DNA from: Erysipelotrichaceae bacterium NK3D112
Lineage (GTDB): Bacteria; Bacillota_I; Bacilli_A; Erysipelotrichales; Erysipelotrichaceae
Direction: 5' to 3'
Length of the DNA stretch: 64,000 nt
Assembly: GCA_000701725.1 (NCBI GenBank)
Contig: JNJQ01000005.1
Location: 62,001-126,000 of the forward strand
A program made the position numbers and the translations under genes. Under the pieces are notes generated by a model. It searched no databases. It was given only the letters and a program-made list of their open reading frames with translations, and was not told the origin of the DNA. Positions 51,272 through 59,221 of the stretch are shown here, in pieces (position 1 is the stretch's first letter; every line of letters begins with the position of its first letter).

Positions 51272-52609
51272 TCAGCCGACAGTCAGTTTCTCCGCCGGAT
51301 AGCGGCTGAGATCCTTCCTGGTGATGGATATCATTGCGTATGCCAGGGTCAGTCCTCCGACTCTGCCGAAGAACATGAACGCGGTCAGGATCAGTTTTGA
51401 AGCGGTGTGAAGGGTGGGGGTGATGCCGGTGGTCAGTCCGACCGTGCCAAGCGCGGAGGCACATTCGAACATGCAGCTGATCACAGGCAGTTTTTCATAA
51501 CCGCTCAGGAAGAATGTTCCGCATAACAGCAGAAGCACATATACGGTGGCAAGCGTCATCGCATTGGCAATGGCCTCATTTTCAATGCGCCTGTGAAAGG
51601 CGTTGACTTCCTTCTTTTTCCCCAGGGAGGACAGTGTCGATACGCCGATGATGAAGGCCGTGGTCAGTTTCATACCACCGGCAGTGGAGCCGGGAGCGCC
51701 GCCGATGATCATCAGCACAATCGTTATCAGCAGTCCGCTCTCACTCATTTTTCCGTAATCAAATGTGTTGAATCCCGCTGTACGCGGAGTCACCGACTGA
51801 AACAGTGACATGAGGATTCTCTCCTTCATTCCGTATGTATCGAATTCGATGAAGAAGAAATACAGAAACGGAACAACCAGCAGCACAGCGGTTGTGAACA
51901 ATATGACTTTGGTCTGCAGACGGTATTGTCTGAACCGGAATTTATGATCAATGAAATCCCTCCATGAGAGAAAACCGATACCGCCAATGATGATGAGCAG
52001 GCAGATGACGATGTTCATCCACGTATGATCCGCATATCCGGTCAAGGAGACGAACGGGGCATCAATGCCCAGAATGTCAAAGCCGGCATTGCAGAAGGCG
52101 GATATGGAATGGAACAGCGCATATCCAAAACCTTTGATCCATCCGAACTGAGGAACGAATTCAAACATCAGCAATACTGTTCCGATCGATTCAATCAGAA
52201 GCGTTCCGCAGAGGAAGAAGATCGTGAAGCGGATGATACCGCCGGTCTGATGGGCGCTGACCGCATCCTGCATGGTGATTCTCTCCATGATGCCGATCTT
52301 TCTGCCGGTCAGGATCATGGTCAGGATCAGGGCTGTCACAACTCCGAGTCCGCCGATCTGGATGAGCAGAAGAATCACGATTCTGCCGAACATTGTCCAT
52401 TGCGTCGCGGTATTGAACACGACCAGTCCGGTCACGCATGAAGCGGAAGCGGATGTGAACAGCGCGTCAGTGAATGACACACTTCCTTCCTTTGATGCGG
52501 CCGGAAGGCACAGCAGAAGCGCACCGAGCAGAATCATCAGGAAGAATCCGGCAATGATTGTGCGGAAGGAATTCTGGTGATTCCGGATTAATAAAAGGAA
52601 CTTCTTCAT
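51272..52609 (-). CDS. ktrB: Ktr/Trk potassium uptake membrane subunit
   Basis: This 445-residue membrane protein is of the TrkH/KtrB family, with four M1-P-M2 repeats. Selectivity-filter-like segments are visible, e.g. SASCVTGLVVFN, FCNAGFDILG, TPRTAGFNTFD and ASALGTVGLTTG, each with the conserved glycine. The length agrees with KtrB. AAGGAGA lies before ATG 52609. It opens the potassium operon ktrB-ktrA-unknown-kdpD-kdpE. Its co-localisation with KdpDE rather than KdpFABC is notable. Confidence 0.95.
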   Translation of the reverse strand: MKKFLLLIRNHQNSFRTIIAGFFLMILLGALLLCLPAASKEGSVSFTDALFTSASASCVTGLVVFNTATQWTMFGRIVILLLIQIGGLGVVTALILTMILTGRKIGIMERITMQDAVSAHQTGGIIRFTIFFLCGTLLIESIGTVLLMFEFVPQFGWIKGFGYALFHSISAFCNAGFDILGIDAPFVSLTGYADHTWMNIVICLLIIIGGIGFLSWRDFIDHKFRFRQYRLQTKVILFTTAVLLVVPFLYFFFIEFDTYGMKERILMSLFQSVTPRTAGFNTFDYGKMSESGLLITIVLMIIGGAPGSTAGGMKLTTAFIIGVSTLSSLGKKKEVNAFHRRIENEAIANAMTLATVYVLLLLCGTFFLSGYEKLPVISCMFECASALGTVGLTTGITPTLHTASKLILTAFMFFGRVGGLTLAYAMISITRKDLSRYPAEKLTVG

Positions 52610-52685
52610 AAACTCTCCTTCTGACACTCATATTTTTGCTTTTGCGCTGTTAATTCGGGATTAAAAACCGGTTCATGAAATTAAA

Positions 52686-52835
52686 ATGGCATTAAGAAAA
52701 ATGATTGAAGACAGCAATGACCAAAAAGGAAATATGGTTTCACAAATCTTTCACAAAGCTTACATTATTCCAACACAGCCGGAATGTATCATTAAGACAG
52801 TCAGAAAACATGTTATTTCTTTCCCTCCCGAATAA
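52686..52835 (+). CDS. Possible small ORF (49 codons) before a terminator
   Basis: In the 427-base gap between ktrB and the esterase gene, an ORF of 49 codons (MALRKMIEDSNDQKGN at the N terminus) ends at 52835, 11 bases before a strong terminator. There is no good ribosome site at ATG 52686; ATG 52701 has only an A-rich upstream stretch. The peptide is not recognisable. It may be a small protein, part of a small RNA, or chance. Nothing else is evident in the gap. Confidence 0.25.
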   Translation: MALRKMIEDSNDQKGNMVSQIFHKAYIIPTQPECIIKTVRKHVISFPPE

Positions 52836-52846
52836 AGAAAGAAAAG

Positions 52847-52873
52847 AGACCCTGTGCCAGCAGGGTCTTTTTT
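52847..52873 (+). terminator. Intrinsic terminator in the gap before the esterase gene
   Basis: AGACCCTG/CAGGGTCT (52847-52854 with 52861-52868) is followed by six Ts. Nothing clearly annotated lies upstream on this strand, so it marks a short unassigned transcript. Confidence 0.85.
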
Positions 52874-53036
52874 CAACCTTTCAGAAAACCGCAGACGATG
52901 ACGGCCGCTGCGAAATAGTTTTTGTTCAGAATATTTCACATTGCACGGGGGAATGCAGGGCAATTTAAAGGTTCACAGGCATGTCTTAATAAAATTGGAT
53001 GTATAATTAAAATTACCTATATGCCGGAGGTGAAAC

Positions 53037-54338
53037 ATGAATACAGTCAGAGTTACAGTTGAACAGGGAACCCTCGAAGGCGAGCTGAAAGGTTCCTGCA
53101 TGATATTCCGCGGTGTACCTTATGCAAAGGCACCCGTCGGTGATCTGCGTTTCAAGGCACCGCAGGCTCCGGAAGCCTGGAACGGAGTCAGAAAGGCTCT
53201 GGAATTCGGTCCGATCTGTCCGCAGATTGAAATTAAGGACGGATTCTATGGAAAGGAATTCTATACCGATCCGAAATATCCGATTCCCGCGCAGAGTGAA
53301 GACTGCCTGTATCTGAATATCTGGGCACCGGAAAAGAAATCCGCAGAGGGATATCCGGTGGCGATGTGGATCCACGGCGGCGCATTTGACCATGGCTTCT
53401 CCAGTGAAATGGAATTTGACGGCGCCCAGTATGCGATGCGTGACACAATCCTTGTCTCCATCAATTACAGAGTCGGTGTGTTCGGATTCATGGCACTTGA
53501 GGATCTTCGCCGTGAGGATCCCAACAGAAGTGTAGGCAACTATGGCATTCTCGATCAGATCATGGCCCTGAGATGGATCAGAAAGAATATCGAAAAGTTC
53601 GGCGGCGATCCTGAGCGCATTACCATATTCGGACAAAGCGCAGGCGCGATGAGTGTGCAGACACTGATCAGTTCCCCGCTCACAAGAGGAATGATTCATT
53701 CCGCCATCATACAGAGCGGCGGCGGTTATGCCAATCCGTTAATCAGGGATGTGACTCCGGAAGCTGCTTATCTGACCGGCAGAAAGATCATGGATCTGCT
53801 CGGCGTCAGATATGTGCGTGAACTGCGCAATGTTCCGGCTGAAAAGCTTGTGTCCATTCTTCCGGATGTATACAAGAATGCCGGTGGACTGGTATTCGGT
53901 CCCATCATTGACGGCTGGGTCATGACGGAAGGATTCCAGGAGTGCATTGACAATGATCATATCCATGACATTCCTTACATGATCGGATGCACAAGAAATG
54001 ATATTTCCATTGAACCGGGAACAGACGGAAGAAAGAGCGCTCTGTTCAAAGGCTGCACGGATTTCGCCGATCAGAGAAATGCGAATTCCGATGAGCCGGT
54101 ATATGTTTATTACTTCGCAAGAGCATTGCCGGGAGATGATGCGGGAGCCTTCCATTCCTCTGAGCTCTGGTATATGTTCGGCACTCTGGACAGATGCTGG
54201 AGACCGATGCAGAGACATGATTTCACATTAAGCATCTCCATGCTTGATATGTGGACGGACTTCATGAAAAAGGCTGATCCGGGCAGAGGCTGGAAAGCAT
54301 ATACTGAAGAGAATCATTTCATCAGACAGCTGATGTAA
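53037..54338 (+). CDS. Carboxylesterase type B family protein
   Basis: This 433-residue alpha/beta hydrolase has the type-B carboxylesterase marks: FRGVPYAKAPVGDLRFKAP at the N terminus, EDCLYLNIW, the oxyanion-hole WIHGGAFDHGF and the nucleophile elbow IFGQSAGAMS. It is shorter than the usual 480-500 residues, with the C-terminal half reduced, although AFHSSELWYMFGTLD (the His region) is kept. Natural substrates are unknown. GGAGG precedes the ATG and no signal peptide is seen. It appears monocistronic, ending near a terminator. Confidence 0.88.
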   Translation: MNTVRVTVEQGTLEGELKGSCMIFRGVPYAKAPVGDLRFKAPQAPEAWNGVRKALEFGPICPQIEIKDGFYGKEFYTDPKYPIPAQSEDCLYLNIWAPEKKSAEGYPVAMWIHGGAFDHGFSSEMEFDGAQYAMRDTILVSINYRVGVFGFMALEDLRREDPNRSVGNYGILDQIMALRWIRKNIEKFGGDPERITIFGQSAGAMSVQTLISSPLTRGMIHSAIIQSGGGYANPLIRDVTPEAAYLTGRKIMDLLGVRYVRELRNVPAEKLVSILPDVYKNAGGLVFGPIIDGWVMTEGFQECIDNDHIHDIPYMIGCTRNDISIEPGTDGRKSALFKGCTDFADQRNANSDEPVYVYYFARALPGDDAGAFHSSELWYMFGTLDRCWRPMQRHDFTLSISMLDMWTDFMKKADPGRGWKAYTEENHFIRQLM

Positions 54339-54361
54339 AACTGATCTGTAAACTAAAAAAG

Positions 54362-54382
54362 GGGAGACCGCATTGGTCTCCC
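54362..54382 (-). terminator. Terminator between convergent genes
   Basis: GGGAGACC/GGTCTCCC (54362-54369 with 54375-54382), with a six-A left flank, terminates the minus-strand GTPase genes and possibly the esterase gene. Confidence 0.8.
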
Positions 54383-54391
54383 TGATGTGTT

Positions 54392-55330
54392 TTAACTGAA
54401 TGTGACAAATTCCTGTGCGGGCTTCTCATAGCGGGCGATTCTGTCCGCATAGAGAACAACTGTCTTCATGCCATTCTCAGTGGGAATGGTTTTTAATTTG
54501 CCCTGGACTTCCACCCAGTCGCCGAGCTTCATTTCCCAGATTTTCACGCCGGTAACGGTAATGCCGCAAAGACTTGTGTCCTGTGCGCAGCATACCATCG
54601 CCCGTCTGCCGAGAATGAATGTCTGCTTATAGCCGGGAATGTTTTCCGCATACATGCCGCGGAGGATGATTTCCTTTCCGTCATACTTGTCCGGATTCTC
54701 CACCGCATCCATATACCAGAGACCGTAGTCCTCATCCCTGATATCAATGACATCGGCATTGATATCGAAGGGGAGCAGACCGCTTTTGAACTGCACCTGT
54801 TCGCCGAAGGGTCCTTCATAGAAGATCTGCGCTCTGGAGTTGATGGCTTTGATATTGCCTCTGAGCATGGTGAATGACATGTCTTCCGTGCAGCGGTTGA
54901 CGATGATCGTGTCAGACCATCTGAGCTGTTCAAACAGCATGGATCTCATCGCATTGATGTAGAGCTCAAAGGTTGTGGCATCCACCGTGGTCAGAATCTG
55001 AACCAGCGGCCAGAATTCAGGCATATCCTTCAGAAGGGTTTCAGATACAACCTCGGTGCCGTTGTATTCAATGAACACCTGGTTGGGATGGTAAATGGTG
55101 TCAAGCTCTTCCATTTTCACACGGGTGAGCTCTGTTGACGCGTCGAGGAACTCGATGAATGTGTTGTGTTCATCCAGGAACTGCTCATCATAGCCGACTT
55201 CTCCCTGTTCAAGGCAGATGATCAGTGTCCTGTCGGTTCCTTCCATGAAACCCGGATCATTCAGTGTGTCTTTGATCAGCGTTGTTTTTCCGCTGTCAAG
55301 AAATCCTGTGAAAAGATATACCGGAGCCAT
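54392..55330 (-). CDS. COG0523-related GTPase without the CxCC metal motif
   Basis: This 312-residue protein has the P-loop FTGFLDSGKTT and a CobW/P47K GTPase domain (about 1-180, with IIVNRC as the base-specificity motif in place of NKxD), then a C-terminal OB-like domain (about 215-300, GKEIILRGMYAEN and LGDWVEVQGKL). The CxCC metal-binding motif of COG0523 proteins is absent; the corresponding stretch reads TLIICLEQGEVGY. The C-terminal part resembles the second domain of TIGR03943-type proteins. It overlaps the upstream gene's stop by one base, so the two GTPases are co-translated and may cooperate. Confidence 0.75.
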   Translation of the reverse strand: MAPVYLFTGFLDSGKTTLIKDTLNDPGFMEGTDRTLIICLEQGEVGYDEQFLDEHNTFIEFLDASTELTRVKMEELDTIYHPNQVFIEYNGTEVVSETLLKDMPEFWPLVQILTTVDATTFELYINAMRSMLFEQLRWSDTIIVNRCTEDMSFTMLRGNIKAINSRAQIFYEGPFGEQVQFKSGLLPFDINADVIDIRDEDYGLWYMDAVENPDKYDGKEIILRGMYAENIPGYKQTFILGRRAMVCCAQDTSLCGITVTGVKIWEMKLGDWVEVQGKLKTIPTENGMKTVVLYADRIARYEKPAQEFVTFS

Positions 55331-56544
55331 TATCTGACCTTGAAGAGTTCCTTGATCTGATTCAAATCAACCTTTTCACCGATGATGGTGATCAGGCCTG
55401 TATAGGCGGGAGAACCCTTGCGGATATCGATGTCGCCGGGAACATAATCGAAGAACAGCCAGCTGCCGTCCTCTGTCGGAACAATACCCTTGGCTCTGAC
55501 AATGTTTTCGTCAAGACCGGCAAGCGCAGTGCGGATTTCATCTTCTGTGTATTTGTTGATGGTTTCGATACCGATGGAATCAAAGATCTCATCCGCATCA
55601 TGCCCATGGTGGTGGTGATGGTGATGATGGTGCGCATGCTCATCTTCGCCGAGATGGATGCGGTTGCCTTCGGAAAGTCCTTCATTCGGGTCTTCCTTGC
55701 CATGGTGATGGTGTTCATGTTCATCCTCATCATCGTCGTCATGATGGTGGTGATGATGTTCGTGCTCATCCTCGTCATCGTCGTCATGATGGTGGTGATG
55801 ATGTTCGTGCTCATCCTCGTCATCGTCGTCATGATGGTGGTGATGATGCTCGTGCTCATCCTCGTCATCATCGTCGTGATGGTGATGATGTTCGTGTTCA
55901 TCCTCATCTTCATCGTCATCATCTTCGAGTTCACCGAGATCTTCGGGGAAACCGTCGGAAGAGCCGACCATCGCGTCGTATACGGTTTTGCCGCTCAGTT
56001 CATCCCACGGTGTGGTGATGATGCGTGCATCCGCATTGAGTTCACGGATGATATCCACATCCGCCTGAAGAGTTTTTTCATCTGTCATCTGTGTTCTGGA
56101 GAGAATGACACAGGCGGCGGTTGCAATCTGATCATCAAAGAATTCACGGAAGTTCTTGTGATAGATCTGGCATCTCTTCGCGTCAACGACAGCGCTGTAG
56201 CTGTTGAGCTCCAGTCCTTCCACGGACTTGATGATTTTCAGAATGTCGGAGAGTTTGCCGACACCGGACGGTTCAATCACGATATGGTCGGGATTGAGTT
56301 CCTCCACAACTTTTTTCAGCGCCTCCTGGAAGTCACCCTGCAGGGTGCAGCAGATGCAGCCGCTGTTGATTTCGGTAATCTCAATGCCTGCCTCCTTGAG
56401 GAAGCCGCCGTCGATACCGATTTCGCCGAATTCATTTTCAACCAGGACAACCTTCTGTCCTGCAAATACGTCTTTGATCAATTTCTGAATCAGAGTTGTT
56501 TTACCGGCTCCGAGAAAGCCGGAAATCACATCGATCTTAGTCAT
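55330..56544 (-). CDS. COG0523 (CobW/ZigA-type) metallochaperone GTPase with long His/Asp repeat
   Basis: This 404-residue G3E GTPase has Walker A SGFLGAGKTT (residues 9-17), the metal motif GCICC (CxCC at 63-66), and C-terminal CobW_C domain. Residues about 205-315 are an insert of repeated DDDDEDEHEHHHHHH units, low complexity, with a later HAHHHHHHHHHGHDAD stretch. Such His-rich loops bind Zn, Ni or Co. The gene is likely for zinc or cobalt allocation; cobalt or B12 enzymes are possible because a B12-dependent pathway is present. ATG 56544 has AAGGTG six bases upstream; GTG 56553 is an alternative. Confidence 0.88.
   Translation of the reverse strand: MTKIDVISGFLGAGKTTLIQKLIKDVFAGQKVVLVENEFGEIGIDGGFLKEAGIEITEINSGCICCTLQGDFQEALKKVVEELNPDHIVIEPSGVGKLSDILKIIKSVEGLELNSYSAVVDAKRCQIYHKNFREFFDDQIATAACVILSRTQMTDEKTLQADVDIIRELNADARIITTPWDELSGKTVYDAMVGSSDGFPEDLGELEDDDDEDEDEHEHHHHHDDDDEDEHEHHHHHHDDDDEDEHEHHHHHHDDDDEDEHEHHHHHHDDDDEDEHEHHHHGKEDPNEGLSEGNRIHLGEDEHAHHHHHHHHHGHDADEIFDSIGIETINKYTEDEIRTALAGLDENIVRAKGIVPTEDGSWLFFDYVPGDIDIRKGSPAYTGLITIIGEKVDLNQIKELFKVR
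55741..55920. repeat. 45-bp tandem repeat encoding the His/Asp-rich metal loop
   Basis: Four in-phase copies lie at 55741-55785, 55786-55830, 55831-55875 and 55876-55920, the first two identical and the others diverged by synonymous or near-synonymous changes. A shorter degenerate copy precedes them near 55700. Each unit encodes HEHHHHHHDDDDEDE. Unequal crossing-over is likely to change copy number between strains. Confidence 0.93.
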
Positions 56545-56629
56545 AGAATTCACCTTCTTTCGCGTTACCTATTATATACCACACGTCAATAACATGCCCG
56601 TGAATGCTCACGAATTGAAGCCTCATACA

Positions 56630-56682
56630 TTGACACATCACTAAAACGGCACTAATATGAAATTAGGTTTGTAAACGTTTAC
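56630..56682 (+). promoter_or_regulatory. Promoter and operator of the LacI-family regulator gene
   Basis: TTGACA (56630-56635), 17 bases and TAATAT (56653-56658) form the promoter. A perfect palindrome GTAAACGTTTAC lies at 56671-56682, at about +5 to +16, where a bound LacI-type repressor would block transcription, so autoregulation is likely. Confidence 0.82.
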
Positions 56683-56730
56683 GGAAACGATAACAACAGT
56701 TTTAAGTCAAAAAGGAGGGAGGAGTCCGCG

Positions 56731-57759
56731 ATGACGACAATCAAAGATATCGCACGTCTGTCCGGTTACAGCATCGGGACTGTTTCCCGTGTGATCAACA
56801 ACCATGCGGATGTTTCAGATGCGGCCAGAGCGAAAATCACGCAGGTGATTCAGGAAACAGGCTTTCAGCCCAATACAAATGCGAAGTATCTGAAGCTGGC
56901 AGGCTCTTCACCGGTCACCATCCTCGTCAAGGGCACCAAGAACTTCTTTCTGGAAACCATTCTCGAGGATATCCAGGAACTGATGAAAAAGAACGGTGAA
57001 CCGGTCACGGTGGTATTTCTGGATGAGCTTTCCAATGAAGTGGAAACAGCAGCGCAGATCGCATCCGAAAGAAAACCGAAGGGACTGATTTTCCTCGGTG
57101 CCAATCTGGACTATCTTCTCCAGTCATTCGGCAATATCAAAATTCCGGCTGTTCTGGTGACCGGCAATGCGTCTGAGCTTGGCTTTGAAAATCTGTCCAG
57201 TTTCTCTACTGATGACTATGAGGCTTCCAAAGCGGCGGTCGGAGTGCTGATCAATGCCGGTCATACAAATATCGGAATTGTCGGCGGTTCCAATGTGAAT
57301 ATCCATGGCAGCGTCGGCACAACCAGACTCATGGGCGGCATGGATGCCCTTAAGAAAAAGGGGATACCGTTTGATATGGAGCGCAGCTATGAGCCAAGCC
57401 GCTTCTCTTCAGAAGACGGCTATCGCGCCGCAAAGAAACTTCTGGAAAGGGAAAAGGGAATCACTGCCATCTTCGCCCTCAGTGACACGATCGCCATCGG
57501 CGCCATGCGGGCAGCGAAGGATCTCGGCCTGCGGATTCCGGAAGATCTTTCCATCATCGGCTTTGACGGCATTGAATATACAAAGTATTCCGTGCCACGT
57601 CTGGCCACGGTCAGACAGAGCTCATCCCTGCTTGCACAGAAGAGCGTGGACGATCTGCTGTTAAGAATGAATTACAGCCGCAAAGCTGTCCATGAAGTCA
57701 TCCCGTTCAAAGTGGAACCGGGCGAAAGTATTCAAAAAAAACATCAAAAAAACTATTGA
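56731..57759 (+). CDS. LacI-family regulator of the maltodextrin-type operon
   Basis: This 342-residue regulator has the LacI N-terminal headpiece TTIKDIARLSGYSIGTVSRVINNHADVS (residues 1-29) with hinge helix, and a periplasmic-binding-protein-like sensor domain. The AGGAGG-rich leader precedes the start. Palindromes with the same ACGTTT core lie in front of this gene and in front of the following ABC operon, and its stop codon overlaps the -35 of that operon, so it most likely represses both. The inducer is expected to be a maltodextrin or related glucoside. Confidence 0.9.
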   Translation: MTTIKDIARLSGYSIGTVSRVINNHADVSDAARAKITQVIQETGFQPNTNAKYLKLAGSSPVTILVKGTKNFFLETILEDIQELMKKNGEPVTVVFLDELSNEVETAAQIASERKPKGLIFLGANLDYLLQSFGNIKIPAVLVTGNASELGFENLSSFSTDDYEASKAAVGVLINAGHTNIGIVGGSNVNIHGSVGTTRLMGGMDALKKKGIPFDMERSYEPSRFSSEDGYRAAKKLLEREKGITAIFALSDTIAIGAMRAAKDLGLRIPEDLSIIGFDGIEYTKYSVPRLATVRQSSSLLAQKSVDDLLLRMNYSRKAVHEVIPFKVEPGESIQKKHQKNY

Positions 57760-57819
57760 AAAATGAAAACGCTTCAATTATTATGAAATTGTGATGGAAA
57801 CGTTTACGGTAACGTTTCC
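57756..57819 (+). promoter_or_regulatory. Promoter with cre-like site and double operator of the sugar ABC operon
   Basis: TTGAAA (57756-57761), 17 bases and TATTAT (57779-57784) form the promoter. TGAAAACGCTTCAA (57764-57777), between the boxes, resembles a CcpA cre site. GGAAACGTTTAC and GTAACGTTTCC (57796-57819) make a near-palindromic double LacI-type operator just after the start. Confidence 0.8.
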
Positions 57820-57850
57820 AAATCCAGAAATAATTACGGAGGAAAAAGAA

Positions 57851-59110
57851 ATGGAAATGAAAAGAGTATTTACAACAAGCCTGGCAGCACTGCTGAGCGT
57901 ATCAATGCTCGCGGGCTGCGGAGGATCACAGCAGTCCGGCGGAGAGAGCTCGGATCAGGGCGGCGAAGAAAAACCCGCTGAAACAGTCGATGCGACAGTC
58001 ACAGTCTGGGGACCTCAGGAAGATCAGTCCAAGGACAACGGTGAATGGCTGCAGACAATGTGCAACCAGTTCAACGAAGCACATCCTGAATGGAATCTGA
58101 CATTCACTTACGGCACATGTTCTGAAGGCGATGCAAAGACAAACGTCGGTACAGACCCGAGCGCAGCTGCGGATGTATATATGTTCGCAAATGACCAGAT
58201 TCCTGATCTGATCAAAGCCGGCGGTATTGCTGAACTGGGCGGAACAAATGTTGACAACATGAAGAAGAACAACTCAGCGACAACTGTCAACACAGTATCC
58301 TACAACGGTTCTGTTTACGGCTTCCCGTTCACATCCAACACATGGTTCATGTACTATGACAAGAGTGTCTTCTCCGATGAAGATATCAAGTCACTTGATG
58401 CAATGCTCGAAAAGGGTAAAGTTGCATTCCCGCTTGAGAACTCCTGGTACATCGCAGCCTTCTATGTTGCAAACGGATGCACACTGTTCGGTGAAGACGG
58501 CAGCAAGGCTGACGCCGGTATCGATTTCTCCGGTGACAAGGCAGTCGCAGTCACAGATTATCTTGTAGACCTGGTCAAGAACGCGAACTTCGCAAACGGC
58601 GATGTCGGCACGGTAGCTGACGCAAAGGCATTCTTCTCCGGCTCCTGGGATTATGAAAAGGCACATGATGCTTATGGCGACAACATGGGTATTGCAGCTC
58701 TGCCGTCCATCACAATCAACGGTGAGGCAAAGCAGATGAAGTCCTTCGCAGGCTCCAAGGCAGTCGGTGTCAACCCTGCTACAGCTCTGTATAAGGAACA
58801 TCCTGAAATCGCAGTCGCACTTGCCGCATGGCTTGGCGGAACAGAAGCTCAGCAGAAGCACTATGAGCTCAGAAACATCATCCCGACAGACTCCAACATC
58901 AACGTCGGCGACGACGCTCTGGCAAAGGCACAGATGGACACAATGGCTAACACATCAATCGTGCAGCCTCTGCAGGATGCGATGGGTCAGTACTGGGGAC
59001 CGGCTGAATCCATGGGTAAGGAAATCGTTTCCGGAACAGTTACTCATGACAATGCGGCTGAAAAGACTGAAGCCATGAATGAATCCATGAACACAGCAGC
59101 TGTTCAGTAA
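57851..59110 (+). CDS. Maltodextrin-type ABC transporter substrate-binding lipoprotein
   Basis: This 419-residue type-1 extracellular sugar-binding protein has a lipobox LAGC with Cys23, a Gly/Glu-rich linker, then VTVWGPQEDQSKDNGEWLQTM and the late motif WYIAAFYVANG-like and FAGSKAVGVN segments typical of maltose/maltodextrin proteins. GGAGG precedes ATG 57851. The two permeases and the alpha-amylase downstream support malto-oligosaccharide uptake. A hairpin after the gene probably keeps its mRNA level above that of the permeases. Confidence 0.88.
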   Translation: MEMKRVFTTSLAALLSVSMLAGCGGSQQSGGESSDQGGEEKPAETVDATVTVWGPQEDQSKDNGEWLQTMCNQFNEAHPEWNLTFTYGTCSEGDAKTNVGTDPSAAADVYMFANDQIPDLIKAGGIAELGGTNVDNMKKNNSATTVNTVSYNGSVYGFPFTSNTWFMYYDKSVFSDEDIKSLDAMLEKGKVAFPLENSWYIAAFYVANGCTLFGEDGSKADAGIDFSGDKAVAVTDYLVDLVKNANFANGDVGTVADAKAFFSGSWDYEKAHDAYGDNMGIAALPSITINGEAKQMKSFAGSKAVGVNPATALYKEHPEIAVALAAWLGGTEAQQKHYELRNIIPTDSNINVGDDALAKAQMDTMANTSIVQPLQDAMGQYWGPAESMGKEIVSGTVTHDNAAEKTEAMNESMNTAAVQ

Positions 59111-59152
59111 TTATTGAATAGACAGACATACGTAAAACTTTGTAAATGAAGT

Positions 59153-59190
59153 AAGCGGCTGAAGATCGGTGAATTCCGCTTCAGCCGCTT
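59153..59190 (+). terminator. Intercistronic hairpin after the binding-protein gene
   Basis: A perfect 12-base stem AAGCGGCTGAAG/CTTCAGCCGCTT (59153-59164 with 59179-59190) is not followed by a good T run, so it is more likely an mRNA-stabilising or partial terminator between binding protein and permease. Confidence 0.7.
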
Positions 59191-59221
59191 TCATTCTATC
59201 GATTGATGAAAGGAGGAACTG

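Noticed and set aside
52705-52968. 87-codon ORF in the gap before the esterase gene
   Set aside because: It runs straight through the strong terminator at 52847-52873, which makes it unlikely to be a gene.
55600-56592. Plus-strand ORF opposite the His-rich GTPase
   Set aside because: Its Val/Met/Ile-rich repeat is the reverse complement of the His/Asp codons; no ribosome site or domain.
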